Notes: a model not told the origin generated them from the letters alone. Positions 8,883 through 18,236 are shown, numbered from the stretch's first letter. The stretch: DNA of 64,000 nucleotides from Pantoea deleyi (GCF_022647325.1 NZ_CP071405.1:1984001-2048000); one strand, 5' to 3'. Translations and numbers: made by a program.

Positions 8883-10211
8883 ATGCACCCAGCGACCGAC
8901 ACGGCGATACGCGCCAGCTTCTTCGATTTCACGGGCACCGTGACGCATCCCGACGATCTTCTTAATCAGGCCCGCTATCTGGAGGATGGGGTGCTGCTGC
9001 TGCGCGAAGGCCGCGTGGTGGGGCTGGATAGCTGGGAAAACAGTGCGGCGCGGCTGGCAGGCCAGCCCGTTACCGACCTGCGCGGCAGGCTGATTGTGCC
9101 GGGCTTTGTCGATACCCACATTCACTATCCGCAGACCGAGATGATTGGCGCCTTCGGCGAGCAGTTGCTGGAGTGGCTCAATCAATACACTTTCCCGGTC
9201 GAGGCACAGTATCACTGCCCCGATCACGCGGCGCGGATGTCCGCCTTCTTTCTGCATCAGCTGCTCTCCAACGGCACCACCAGCGCGCTGGTGTTTGGCA
9301 CCGTTCATCCGCAGTCGGTTGAAGCCCTGTTCAGCGCGGCCGAAGCCCTGAACATGCGGCTGATTGCCGGTAAGGTGATGATGGATCGCAATGCGCCCGA
9401 CAACCTGACCGAGACGCCGGAGCAGAGCTACCAGCAGACGCGGGCGCTGATTGAGCGCTGGCATCAGCGCGGGCGACTGAGCTATGCGCTGACGCCGCGC
9501 TTTGCGCCGACCTCCTCCCCGGCGCTGCTGGAAAAAGTTCAGCAGCTGCGTCAGGAGTTCCCGGATACCTGGGTCCATACCCATCTCAGCGAGAACCCGC
9601 AGGAGGTAGCCTGGGTGAAAGCGCTGTTCCCGGAGCGTCAGGATTATCTGGATGTCTACCATCATCATCAGCTGACGGGCCGTCGCAGCGTCTTTGCGCA
9701 CTGTCTGCATCTGGACGATCGGGAGTGGCAGTGTCTGCACGACACCGAATCCGCCATTGCGTTTTGTCCCACCTCCAACCTGTTTCTCGGCAGCGGGCTG
9801 TTCAACCTGAAACGCAGCTGGCAGCAGGGCGTCAGCGTCGGGATCGGGACCGATGTCGGCGCAGGTACCACCTTTAACATGCTGCAGACGCTGGGCGAAG
9901 CTTACAAGGTCGGGCAGTTACAGCACTACCGGCTCAGCGCCGCCGAAGCCTTCTATCACGCCACGCTGGGCGGCGCCCGCGCGCTGGACCTCGACCAGGC
10001 CATCGGCAATTTCAATGTGGGCAAAGAGGCCGATTTCGTGGTGCTCGATCCGGCCGTCTCGGCGCTGCAGCAGCTGCGCATCGGCAACAGCAAAGATATC
10101 TGGGAAAAACTGTTCGTGCTGATGACGCTGGGCGACGACCGCAATATTGCCCAGACCTGGGTCGCGGGTCGTCCGGTCTGGCAGCGCGAATCACAGGAGC
10201 AAGCCGCATGA
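8883..10211 (+). CDS. guaD: Guanine deaminase
   Basis: Cytoplasmic zinc hydrolase converting guanine to xanthine and ammonia, 442 residues, close to E. coli GuaD. Metal and substrate motifs of the amidohydrolase fold are visible: GFVDTHIHYPQTEM near residue 78, FAPTSSP, HTHLSEN, VFAHCLHL, and GTDVGAGTTFNMLQT near 325. The start is ATG 8883 after AAAGGACAG; the frame is open further upstream, but that stretch is the sigma-54 promoter. It is the first gene of guaD-xdhA-xdhB-xdhC; its stop overlaps the xdhA start (ATGA). Product xanthine is the substrate of the enzyme encoded next. Confidence 0.95.
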   Translation: MHPATDTAIRASFFDFTGTVTHPDDLLNQARYLEDGVLLLREGRVVGLDSWENSAARLAGQPVTDLRGRLIVPGFVDTHIHYPQTEMIGAFGEQLLEWLNQYTFPVEAQYHCPDHAARMSAFFLHQLLSNGTTSALVFGTVHPQSVEALFSAAEALNMRLIAGKVMMDRNAPDNLTETPEQSYQQTRALIERWHQRGRLSYALTPRFAPTSSPALLEKVQQLRQEFPDTWVHTHLSENPQEVAWVKALFPERQDYLDVYHHHQLTGRRSVFAHCLHLDDREWQCLHDTESAIAFCPTSNLFLGSGLFNLKRSWQQGVSVGIGTDVGAGTTFNMLQTLGEAYKVGQLQHYRLSAAEAFYHATLGGARALDLDQAIGNFNVGKEADFVVLDPAVSALQQLRIGNSKDIWEKLFVLMTLGDDRNIAQTWVAGRPVWQRESQEQAA

Positions 10212-11650
10212 TCCAGTTTCTGTTAAATAATCAGCTTGTCACCGAAGAGACGCTCGACCCCAATCTCACGGTACTCAGTTATCTGCGCACCCGGCAGCAG
10301 CGCACCGGCACCAAAGAGGGCTGCGCCTCGGGCGATTGTGGTGCCTGCAGCGTCACCCTGGGCAAAGTCGTGGAGGGCAGGATAGCCTATGAAACCGTCA
10401 ACAGCTGCCTGACGCTGGTCTCCGCCCTACAGGGCAGGCAGCTTATCACGGTGGAAGATCTGCGTCATGGCCGCGCCCTGCATCCGGCGCAGCAGGCGAT
10501 GGTGGACTGCCACGGCTCGCAGTGCGGATTCTGCACGCCGGGCTTTGTGATGTCGCTGTTCAGCCTGCAGAAACGGGCGGAAGGCTGGGATCGCCACGAG
10601 GCGGAAACGGCGCTGGCCGGAAATCTCTGCCGCTGCACCGGCTACCGTCCCATTATGGCGGCCGCCGAACAGCTCTGTTCACAGCCGGTCGCCGATCTGT
10701 TTGAGCAGCAGGCCGCAACCACCGTGCAGCGGCTTGAGGCCCTGGCCAGTCCGGAGGTGCAGGAGCTGGCCGGTGAAGGTCGCCGCTGCTTCCTGCCGAA
10801 AACGCCCGCTCAGCTGGCCGCGCTCTGTCAGGCGCACCCCGACGCGCAGCTGATTGCCGGTGGCACCGACCTCAGCCTGCAGATCACCCAGCAGCATAAA
10901 AAGATCGGTGTGCTGATTGCCCTGGAGCAGGTCGCCGCGCTTAAAGTCTGCAGCGAATTCGACGACCACTATCTGCTGGGGGCGGGCGCGTCGCTGCAGC
11001 AGGTCAGCGATTTTCTGTCCAGCCGCGTTCCCGGCGTCAGTGAGATGCTGCAACGCTTCGCCTCGCTGCAGATCCGTCTGCAGGGCACCCTGGGCGGCAA
11101 CATTGCCAATGCTTCGCCCATCGGCGACGCCTCGCCGGTGCTGCTGGCCCTGAATGCCAGCCTGCTGCTGCAGACGGGCGAACAGCAGCGCAGCCTGCCG
11201 CTCGACCAGTTCTTTACCGGCTACCGGCAGACGCAGCTGAAAAAAGGGGAGTTTATTCGCGCCATTCGTATCGATAAGGTGACGGTGTCACCTGATTTTG
11301 TGGCCTGGAAAGTCTCGAAACGGCTGGATGATGACATCTCGGCGGTGTTCGCGGCCTTTAACCTGCAGATGGATCAGGGCGTCGTCAGCGCCGCCCGCAT
11401 CGCCTTTGGCGGCATGGCCGCCACGCCCCGGCGTGCGTATCACTGCGAACAGGCGCTGCTCGGCCGGCCGCTGGATGCGGTGACAGTGTCACACGCAGCG
11501 GCCGCGCTGGCCGAAGATTTCCAGCCGCTTTCCGATTTTCGTGCCAGCAGCGACTACCGCCTCAAGGTGGCGCAGAACCTGCTTCGCCGCTACTGGCATC
11601 GCCACAACGGCGACATAACCTGTATCGAGGTCTCACGCTATGTCTCATAA
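10208..11650 (+). CDS. xdhA: Xanthine dehydrogenase small subunit (2Fe-2S/FAD)
   Basis: Electron-transfer subunit of xanthine dehydrogenase, 480 residues, with the two [2Fe-2S] domains and the FAD domain fused, as in Pseudomonas/Rhodobacter XdhA. The plant-type cluster cysteines are in GCASGDCGACSVTLG (about residues 39-53) and NSC; the second cluster is in GSQCGFCTPGFVMS and NLCRCTGYRPI (about 106-150). FAD-binding motifs are AGGTDLSLQIT and LGGNIANASPIGDASP. Electrons from the molybdenum subunit pass through these centres to NAD. The stop overlaps the xdhB start by 11 bases. Two exact matS sites lie inside the coding sequence. Confidence 0.95.
   Translation: MIQFLLNNQLVTEETLDPNLTVLSYLRTRQQRTGTKEGCASGDCGACSVTLGKVVEGRIAYETVNSCLTLVSALQGRQLITVEDLRHGRALHPAQQAMVDCHGSQCGFCTPGFVMSLFSLQKRAEGWDRHEAETALAGNLCRCTGYRPIMAAAEQLCSQPVADLFEQQAATTVQRLEALASPEVQELAGEGRRCFLPKTPAQLAALCQAHPDAQLIAGGTDLSLQITQQHKKIGVLIALEQVAALKVCSEFDDHYLLGAGASLQQVSDFLSSRVPGVSEMLQRFASLQIRLQGTLGGNIANASPIGDASPVLLALNASLLLQTGEQQRSLPLDQFFTGYRQTQLKKGEFIRAIRIDKVTVSPDFVAWKVSKRLDDDISAVFAAFNLQMDQGVVSAARIAFGGMAATPRRAYHCEQALLGRPLDAVTVSHAAAALAEDFQPLSDFRASSDYRLKVAQNLLRRYWHRHNGDITCIEVSRYVS
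11279..11291. other. matS: matS site inside xdhA
   Basis: GTGACGGTGTCAC is an exact match to GTGACRNYGTCAC. It lies in coding DNA and is only 201 bp from the next matS. Confidence 0.85.
11480..11492. other. matS: matS site inside xdhA, second copy
   Basis: GTGACAGTGTCAC is again exact. A pair this close is unexpected, because matS sites are usually tens of kilobases apart. Confidence 0.85.
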
Positions 11651-14006
11651 CCGTCCTGAACTGACCGAAGAGGTGATTAAGGCGCAGTACGCCGCCGACC
11701 TGCAGAGCGGCGTGGGTCGCAGTAATCGCCATGAGAGTGCGGAAAAGCACGTTTCGGGTGAGGCGCGCTTCATCGACGACAAGCCGGAGCTACCCGGACT
11801 GCTGCACCTCTGTCCGCGCCTGAGCGAACACGCCCACGCCCGCATTCTGCACATTGACGTGCAACCCTGCTACGCGGTGCCGGGCGTCGTCAGCGTCCTG
11901 ACCTGGCAGGATGTGCCGGGTATCAACGATGTCGGCCCGCTGGAGCCGGGCGATCCGCTGCTGGCGCACGAGAAAGTGGAGTATCTGGGCCAGATCGTGA
12001 TTGTGGTGGCGGCGGAGACACCCGACGCGGCCCGTCAGGGCGCGGCCGCGGCGGTCATCGGGTATGAGGTGCTGGAGCCGCTGCTGGACGTGGAGCAGGC
12101 GCTAGCGCAGGGCAGTTTTGTTCAGGAGCCGCACGTCCACCAGCGCGGCGACGTGGAGGCGGCGCTGGCGCGTGCGCCGCATCGGATCAGCGGATCGTTT
12201 CATATCGGCGGCCAGGAGCACTTCTATCTGGAAACCCAGACCGCGATGGTGATCCCGGGCGAAGATCAGCAGCTGCAGGTTTTCTCCTCGACCCAGAACC
12301 CCACCGAAGTGCAGAAGCTGGTGGCGGAGGTGATGGGCATCAGCCTGAATCAGGTCACCATCGATATGCGTCGCATGGGCGGCGGTTTCGGCGGCAAAGA
12401 GACGCAGGCGGCGGGCGTCGCCTGTCTCTGCGCCATCGTGGCGCGCCAGACCGGGCGGGCGGCGAAGATGCGGCTCTCACGCCGCGACGATATGCGCGTG
12501 ACCGGCAAACGCCATCCTTTCTTCGTGCGCTATGAGGCGGGCGTCGAGGAGGATGGACGGCTCTGCGGCATCCGTATCGATCTGGCCGGAAACTGCGGTT
12601 ATTCGCTGGATCTGAGCGGATCCATTGTCGATCGTGCCATGTTCCACGCCGATAACGCCTATTACCTCGGGGATGCACGGGTTACCGGCTATCGGTGCCG
12701 CACCAATACGGCCTCCAACACCGCCTACCGGGGATTTGGCGGACCGCAGGGTATGGTGGCGATTGAACAGATCATGGATCACATCGCCCGCGAACGGGGT
12801 CTGGACCCGCTGACGCTGCGCAAACGTAACTACTACGGCAAGGAGGATCGCAATATCACCCATTACCACCAGCAGGTCGAAGATAACCTGCTGGATGAGA
12901 TCACGGAGCAGCTCGAACGCAGCAGCGACTACCAGGCCCGCCGTGCAGAGATCACGGCCTTTAACGCCCGCAGCCCGCTGCTGAAACGCGGACTGGCGCT
13001 GACCCCGGTGAAGTTTGGCATCTCCTTTACCTCCAGTTTCCTTAACCAGGCGGGCGCGCTGATCCTGATCTACACCGACGGCACGGTGCAGCTTAACCAT
13101 GGCGGAACCGAAATGGGCCAGGGGCTTAACACGAAAGTGACGCAGATTGTCGCCGAAGTGCTGCAGATCGAGGTGGATAAGATCCAGATCACCGCCACCG
13201 ACACCGGAAAAGTGCCGAATACTTCACCGACCGCCGCCTCCAGCGGCGCGGACCTCAACGGCAAAGCGGCACAGAATGCGGCGGAGATCCTGCGTGACCG
13301 GATGACCGCGATGCTCTGCGAACGGCATCAGTGCGACGCCGACGCGGTGAGTTTCCGCAACGGCGTGGTGCGTGCCGGGGAACACCATTACACCTTCGCC
13401 GAGGTGGCGAAGCTCGCGTGGCTGAATCAGGTGCCGCTCTCGGCCACCGGCTACTATCGCGTGCCGGGGATCCACTACGACCGGCAGGCGGGACGGGGCA
13501 CGCCCTTTTACTACTACGCCTTCGGGGCGGCCTGCTGCGAAGTGATCATCGATACGCTGACCGGCGAATCCCGCCTGCTTCGAGCCGACATCCTGCATGA
13601 CGTCGGCGCCTCGCTGAACCCGGCCATCGATATCGGTCAGGTGGAAGGGGGCTTTGTGCAGGGGCTGGGCTGGCTGACCTGCGAGGAGCTGGTGTGGAAC
13701 GACAAGGGGCAGCTGCTGACCGACGGCCCGGCGAGCTACAAAATCCCGGCTATCAGCGACGTTCCGGCCGATCTGCGGGTCACGCTGGTGGAGAATCACA
13801 AAAATCCAAAGGACACGGTGTTTCACTCCAAGGCCGTCGGGGAGCCTCCCTTTATGCTGGGGATCGCGGCCTGGTGCGCCCTGCAGGATGCGGTGGCCAG
13901 CGTCGCGGACTACCGCCAGCACCCGCTGCTGGATGCGCCCGCCACGCCTGAACGGATCTTCCAGGGCGTGCAGCGCCTGACAGGAGCCACTGATGATCTA
14001 CCATGA
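11640..14006 (+). CDS. xdhB: Xanthine dehydrogenase molybdopterin subunit
   Basis: Catalytic subunit, 788 residues, which hydroxylates hypoxanthine/xanthine to urate at the molybdenum cofactor. Recognisable features are the HVSGEARFIDD start of the aldehyde oxidase/xanthine dehydrogenase domain, QEHFYLETQTA, RRMGGGFGGKETQA (cofactor contact), AYRGFGGPQGM with the substrate-guiding Arg, GTEMGQGLNTK and the C-terminal catalytic Glu in KAVGEPPFMLG. It overlaps xdhA and xdhC by 11 and 14 bases, so the three genes should be translationally coupled. XdhC downstream would insert the sulfurated cofactor. Confidence 0.95.
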   Translation: MSHNRPELTEEVIKAQYAADLQSGVGRSNRHESAEKHVSGEARFIDDKPELPGLLHLCPRLSEHAHARILHIDVQPCYAVPGVVSVLTWQDVPGINDVGPLEPGDPLLAHEKVEYLGQIVIVVAAETPDAARQGAAAAVIGYEVLEPLLDVEQALAQGSFVQEPHVHQRGDVEAALARAPHRISGSFHIGGQEHFYLETQTAMVIPGEDQQLQVFSSTQNPTEVQKLVAEVMGISLNQVTIDMRRMGGGFGGKETQAAGVACLCAIVARQTGRAAKMRLSRRDDMRVTGKRHPFFVRYEAGVEEDGRLCGIRIDLAGNCGYSLDLSGSIVDRAMFHADNAYYLGDARVTGYRCRTNTASNTAYRGFGGPQGMVAIEQIMDHIARERGLDPLTLRKRNYYGKEDRNITHYHQQVEDNLLDEITEQLERSSDYQARRAEITAFNARSPLLKRGLALTPVKFGISFTSSFLNQAGALILIYTDGTVQLNHGGTEMGQGLNTKVTQIVAEVLQIEVDKIQITATDTGKVPNTSPTAASSGADLNGKAAQNAAEILRDRMTAMLCERHQCDADAVSFRNGVVRAGEHHYTFAEVAKLAWLNQVPLSATGYYRVPGIHYDRQAGRGTPFYYYAFGAACCEVIIDTLTGESRLLRADILHDVGASLNPAIDIGQVEGGFVQGLGWLTCEELVWNDKGQLLTDGPASYKIPAISDVPADLRVTLVENHKNPKDTVFHSKAVGEPPFMLGIAAWCALQDAVASVADYRQHPLLDAPATPERIFQGVQRLTGATDDLP

Positions 14007-14769
14007 CTGGATCGGCGTGCTGCACCAGCTGCGGGAGAAGCGCCAGAGCTGCGTCCTGATCACCGTGCTCAGCGAACAGGGGTCGGTGCCGCGTGACAGC
14101 GGCAGCAAGATGGTCGTCTCGCAGCAGGAGACGTGGCTCACCATCGGTGGCGGGCATCTGGAGTTTCAGTGCATCGCCCAGGCCAGGGCGATGCTGGAGA
14201 GCGGTACCCGCGCGCCGCATACGGAAACCTTCAGCCTGGGCGCGCGACTCGGCCAGTGCTGCGGCGGCAGGACCACGCTGCTGTTTGAGCCATTGCTGCA
14301 GGCGCAGCCGGAAATCTGGCTGTTCGGGGCCGGGCATGTCGGTCAGGCGCTGGTAACCCTGCTGGCGACGTTACCCTGTCACATAAACTGGGTGGATAGC
14401 CGCGCGGCGCAGTTCTGCCACGTGCCGCCGGGCGTGGTGACACACCAGCCAGAGGATCCGCTCGACTGCGTGGCGCAGGCCCCGGCGGGCAGCTACTTCA
14501 TCATCATGACCCACGATCATCCGCTCGACTTCGCCCTGTGCGAGGCGGTGCTCCGGCGCGACGATTTTCGCTATGCGGGGGTGATCGGTTCCGACACCAA
14601 GAATCAGCGCTTCCGCTACCGGCTGTCGGGCAAGGGGGTGGAGAGCGACAGGCTGGCCCGCCTGCGCTGTCCGATTGGCCTGCCGGATGTAAAAGGCAAG
14701 CTGCCCGCCGAGATTGCGGTGGCGATTGCCGGTGAGATTATCAGCGTCTATCAGCAACCCATCGCCTGA
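13993..14769 (+). CDS. xdhC: Xanthine dehydrogenase accessory protein XdhC
   Basis: Molybdenum cofactor chaperone that binds the cofactor, promotes its sulfuration and hands it to XdhB; not part of the mature enzyme. The 258-residue protein shows the N-terminal XdhC/CoxI block (VLITVLSEQGSVPRDSGSKMVV, IGGGHLEFQCI, GQCCGGRTTLLFE) and a Rossmann-like C-terminal domain with GAGHVGQAL near residue 112 and MTHDHPLDFALCEAVL. It begins 14 bases inside xdhB. It is the last gene of the transcript; dcp starts 61 bases later with its own ribosome site. Confidence 0.94.
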   Translation: MIYHDWIGVLHQLREKRQSCVLITVLSEQGSVPRDSGSKMVVSQQETWLTIGGGHLEFQCIAQARAMLESGTRAPHTETFSLGARLGQCCGGRTTLLFEPLLQAQPEIWLFGAGHVGQALVTLLATLPCHINWVDSRAAQFCHVPPGVVTHQPEDPLDCVAQAPAGSYFIIMTHDHPLDFALCEAVLRRDDFRYAGVIGSDTKNQRFRYRLSGKGVESDRLARLRCPIGLPDVKGKLPAEIAVAIAGEIISVYQQPIA

Positions 14770-14830
14770 GTTGTCGCGCTGGCGGCAACCTGCCAGGATA
14801 AGAGTTTGCGATGCCCATCAGGAGCGAACC

Positions 14831-16876
14831 ATGAACGCCCGTCAGAATCCCTTCTTTAGCGTCAGCACACTGCCTTACCAGGCGCCGCCCTTTGACCAGA
14901 TCGAGGAGCAGGATTTCCTGCCCGCCCTGCAGGCGGGCATGGAGGCGAAGCGTCAGGAAATCGCCGCGATCGCCGGGAACAGCGACGCGCCCACGTTTCT
15001 CAACACGTTCGAGGCGCTGGAGAAGAGCGGACAGCTGCTGAGCCGGGTCAGCCTGGTCTTCAGTGCCATGACCTCCGCCCACACCAGCCCCTATCTGCAG
15101 CAGGTCGATGAGGCGATCGCGCCTCAGCTCACCGCGCTGAACGATGAGATCATGCTTAACCGGCCGCTCTTCTCCCGGCTCGATGCGGTCTATCTGGATC
15201 GCGCCGCGCTGGATAGCGAATCGAAACGGCTGGTCGAGGTGATCTGGCAGCGCTTCCAGCTGGCGGGCGCCAATCTGCCGGAGGCGCAGAAACAGCAGCT
15301 CATGGCGCTGAATCAGGAGGCGGCGCGCCTCAGTACCCGCTTTACCAACCGGCTGCTGGCGGCCACTCAAGCCGGCGGGCTGGTGGTCAGCGATCCGCAG
15401 CAGCTGGCGGGCCTGTCCGCCGCCGATCTCGCGGTCGCTCAGGCGGAAGCGCGGGCGCGCGGGCTGGAGGATCGCTGGCTGCTGGTGCTGCAGAACACCA
15501 CACAGCAACCGGCGCTGCAGAGTCTTAGCGACCGCGCCACCCGTGAGGCGCTGTTCAGGGCTGGCGTCACGCGTACCGAAAAAGGGGATGAAAACGACAC
15601 CCGCGAGCTTATTCTGCGGCTGGCGCAGGTCAGGGCGGAGCAGGCCCGGCTGCTGGGCTTTGCCAGCTACGCGGCATGGAAGCTGCAGGATCAGATGGCG
15701 AAAACGCCCGACGCGGCGCTGGCCTTTATGCGCAACATCGTGCCCGCCGCGCGCGCCCGCGCCGGACGGGAAGCGGCGGCGATCCAGCAGACCATCGACC
15801 AGCAGCAGGGCGGTTTTACCCTGGAAGCCTGGGACTGGCGCTTCTATGCCGAACAGGTGCGGCGCGCCCGCTACGACCTGGATGAGAGCCAGATTAAACC
15901 CTACTTCGAACTCAGTTCGGTGCTGCACAACGGCGTCTTCCGGGCGGCCACGCAGCTCTACGGCATCCGGTTTGCACAGCGTCAGGATCTGCCGGTTTAC
16001 CATCCCGACGTCCAGGTCTATGAGATCTTCGACGCGGACGACACCCCGCTGGCGCTCTTCTATACCGACTTCTTCAAGCGCGACAGCAAGGGCGGCGGAG
16101 CCTGGATGAGTAACTTCGTTAATCAGTCGACGCTGCTGGAGACCCGGCCGGTGATCTACAACGTCTGCAACTATACCCGGCCGCCAGCCGGTGAGCCTGC
16201 GCTGCTGAGCTGGGACGACGTCATCACCCTGTTCCATGAATTCGGTCATACGCTGCACGGTCTGTTCGCCAGCCAGCGCTATCCGAGCCTCTCCGGTACG
16301 GAAACCCCGCGCGACTTTGTTGAGTTTCCGTCGCAGATCAATGAGCACTGGGCCAGCGAGCCGGAGGTGTTCCGGCACTACGCCCGCCACTATCAGACGC
16401 AGGAGCCGATGCCTGCCGCGCTGCACGAAAAGATGGTGCGGGCCGCGCAGTTCAACAAAGGCTATGAGATGAGCGAACTGCTGGCGGCCGCGCTGCTGGA
16501 TCTGCACTGGCACAGCCTCAAGGCCGGTGCCGCGCCGCAAAGCGTGGGCGATTTCGAGCAGCAGGCGCTGGAGAGCGACAATCTGGCGCTGACGGCGGTG
16601 CCACCGCGTTACCGCTCCAGCTACTTCCAGCATATCTGGGGCGGCGGCTACGCGGCGGGCTACTACGCCTATATCTGGACGCAGATGCTTGCCGACGATG
16701 GCTATCAGTGGTTTGCGGAACGGGGCGGACTGACGCGGGAAAATGGCGATCTTTTCCGGCAGAAGATTCTGTCACGGGGCAACAGCAGCGATCTCAAAAC
16801 GCTCTATGAGAGCTGGCGGGGCGCGCCGCCGGAGCTGGCACCCATGCTGAAAAACCGCGGTCTCACGGACGATTAA
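14831..16876 (+). CDS. dcp: Peptidyl-dipeptidase Dcp (M3 metallopeptidase)
   Basis: Zinc peptidase that removes C-terminal dipeptides, 681 residues, as expected for Dcp. The zinc site HEFGH starts at about residue 469, followed by TLHGLFAS and the downstream Glu in the NEHWASEPEVF block. No signal peptide is seen; E. coli Dcp is mainly cytoplasmic. Start ATG 14831 follows GGAGCG; the open frame extends into xdhC but homology begins with the NPFFSVSTLPYQAPPFDQI segment. In E. coli dcp adjoins ydfG, so the purine block here appears inserted between two ancestral neighbours; this is an inference from gene order. Confidence 0.94.
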   Translation: MNARQNPFFSVSTLPYQAPPFDQIEEQDFLPALQAGMEAKRQEIAAIAGNSDAPTFLNTFEALEKSGQLLSRVSLVFSAMTSAHTSPYLQQVDEAIAPQLTALNDEIMLNRPLFSRLDAVYLDRAALDSESKRLVEVIWQRFQLAGANLPEAQKQQLMALNQEAARLSTRFTNRLLAATQAGGLVVSDPQQLAGLSAADLAVAQAEARARGLEDRWLLVLQNTTQQPALQSLSDRATREALFRAGVTRTEKGDENDTRELILRLAQVRAEQARLLGFASYAAWKLQDQMAKTPDAALAFMRNIVPAARARAGREAAAIQQTIDQQQGGFTLEAWDWRFYAEQVRRARYDLDESQIKPYFELSSVLHNGVFRAATQLYGIRFAQRQDLPVYHPDVQVYEIFDADDTPLALFYTDFFKRDSKGGGAWMSNFVNQSTLLETRPVIYNVCNYTRPPAGEPALLSWDDVITLFHEFGHTLHGLFASQRYPSLSGTETPRDFVEFPSQINEHWASEPEVFRHYARHYQTQEPMPAALHEKMVRAAQFNKGYEMSELLAAALLDLHWHSLKAGAAPQSVGDFEQQALESDNLALTAVPPRYRSSYFQHIWGGGYAAGYYAYIWTQMLADDGYQWFAERGGLTRENGDLFRQKILSRGNSSDLKTLYESWRGAPPELAPMLKNRGLTDD

Positions 16877-16884
16877 TGCAGGCA

Positions 16885-16909
16885 GCGGGCCGTCATGCCG
16901 ACGGCCCGC
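16885..16909. terminator. Hairpin between dcp and hpxO
   Basis: A perfect 10-bp G+C-rich stem (GCGGGCCGTC / GACGGCCCGC) with loop ATGCC, between convergent stops, followed by GCTTT. Probably a bidirectional terminator. Confidence 0.7.
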
Positions 16910-16918
16910 GCTTTACAG

Positions 16919-18076
16919 CTAGCCCAGCGGGCCGCCTTCGATGGTTTCACACATACCGGCCAGCACGCGCTCGCCGGTTTCGCTTTTCAGGGAGTCATAC
17001 CACGCCGCCGTCACGGCCGGGTCGAGCGCATGGGTGACGTCACAGCGCTTACGCGCTTTCAGCACCAGATCTTTGACCCGCTCAACCCGCCGGGTCTGAT
17101 AGCGCAGCAGCGCATCCTCGATCCCCAGCGAATGGGACGCCAGGGCCGAGGCCAGCACCACCGCATCCTCCATCGCCGCGCAGCCGCCCTGACCGATATC
17201 GGGCGTGGTACTGTGGGCGGCATCACCCAGCAGGGCGATACGGCCCTTAACGAACCGGCTGAAGGGTTCGATATCGTGGATCTCCACCCGGTTGGTGGTC
17301 TCTGGATTGATGGCCGCAATTAACCGCTGCACCGGCGCCGACCAGCCCTGGAAATAGCCGGTCAAATCCGCTTTTATCGTGGATCGATCCTGTGGCAACC
17401 CTTTTGGCAGCGGCACATCAAAGAAGAAGTAGAAGCGATTGCCGCTGACCGGCATCAGCGACACCCGCTTGCCATCGCCGACAAAGGTGGTCCACTGGTC
17501 GGCGGGGGCGATCGCTTCGTCGATGGTGACGAGGCCGTTCCAGTTAACGTATCCGGCATAGCGGCGCTCCAGCTTCTGCTCCAGCACATATTCGCGGATC
17601 ACCGAATGGGTGCCGTCTGCGGCAATCAGAAAATCGCCGTGAGCCTGGCTGTTGTCTGAGAAGGTGGCGATCACGCCCTCTGTGGTCTGCTCGACCTGGA
17701 TCACCCGCTTGCCAAACTGCACCCGCTCACGTCCGAAGGTGTCGATCAGCATCGCCTGCAGTTCCGCGCGCGCCACCGGGCAGGGATATTCGCCGACCTG
17801 CTGCACCAGCGGTGCCATGCTGAAGCGGGTCAGGGCGGCTCCGCTGGTGCCGTCGTGATAGGCCATATACGCCATGTTCCCACCCAGCTTACGCAGGGCA
17901 GCCTTCATGCCCAGCGCGTTCAGGCATTTGACGCCATTGGGCCAGATCGAAATCGCCGCGCCGACCGGCTTCATCTCTTTGACGGCCTCAAAGACCTCGA
18001 CCTCAAATCCGGCTTTCTCCAGCGCGATGGCGCTGCTCATGCCGCCTATTCCGCCACCAATCACGATTGCTTTCAT
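16919..18076 (-). CDS. hpxO: FAD-dependent urate hydroxylase HpxO
   Basis: Flavoprotein monooxygenase that converts urate to 5-hydroxyisourate using NADH and O2, 385 residues, very close in pattern to Klebsiella HpxO. Motifs: dinucleotide loop GGGIGGMSSAIALEKAG at residues 8-24, KPVGAAISIWPNGVKCL, YVNWNGLV, RVSLMPVSGNRFYFFFDVPLP and the second FAD motif ALLGDAAHSTTPDIGQGGCAAMEDAV near 280. Start ATG 18076 was chosen over an upstream in-frame start because of the GGAGAG site and HpxO homology; the longer frame would run through the sigma-54 promoter. It takes the product of XdhAB; HiuH (44311) takes its product. Confidence 0.94.
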   Translation of the reverse strand: MKAIVIGGGIGGMSSAIALEKAGFEVEVFEAVKEMKPVGAAISIWPNGVKCLNALGMKAALRKLGGNMAYMAYHDGTSGAALTRFSMAPLVQQVGEYPCPVARAELQAMLIDTFGRERVQFGKRVIQVEQTTEGVIATFSDNSQAHGDFLIAADGTHSVIREYVLEQKLERRYAGYVNWNGLVTIDEAIAPADQWTTFVGDGKRVSLMPVSGNRFYFFFDVPLPKGLPQDRSTIKADLTGYFQGWSAPVQRLIAAINPETTNRVEIHDIEPFSRFVKGRIALLGDAAHSTTPDIGQGGCAAMEDAVVLASALASHSLGIEDALLRYQTRRVERVKDLVLKARKRCDVTHALDPAVTAAWYDSLKSETGERVLAGMCETIEGGPLG

Positions 18077-18106
18077 AATGCTCTCCTGTCTGCTTACCTG
18101 ACAGCC

Positions 18107-18122
18107 TGCAACTTTTGTACCA
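18107..18122 (-). promoter_or_regulatory. Sigma-54 promoter of hpxO
   Basis: On the minus strand TGGTACA-N4-TTGCA, with GG and GC exactly ten bases apart. The transcript should begin near 18096, leaving about 20 bases including the Shine-Dalgarno. This matches the guaD promoter class and suggests shared control of the two purine units. Confidence 0.8.
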
Positions 18123-18208
18123 GAGATTCGCGCGGCGCGGAAAAGGCCTGGTTCATTACTCAAATCAGCAGGTTAATGGCGTTCAGGGCAGGGTGGTCTG
18201 GTACGCAG

Positions 18209-18236
18209 AACGGTACCGTTGCACTGTTATGCAGCA
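18209..18236. promoter_or_regulatory. Palindrome and NtrC-like dyad upstream of hpxO
   Basis: AACGGTACCGTT (18209-18220) is a perfect 12-bp palindrome sharing the AACGGT/ACCGTT half with the guaD inverted repeat. Overlapping it by one base, TGCACTGTTATGCAGCA (18220-18236) has a perfect NtrC left half and two mismatches on the right. Both lie 110-140 bases before the sigma-54 start. Confidence 0.35.

Noticed and set aside
17028..17045. GTGACGTCAC as a further matS site
   Set aside because: The two half-sites abut directly; matS needs a three-base RNY centre.
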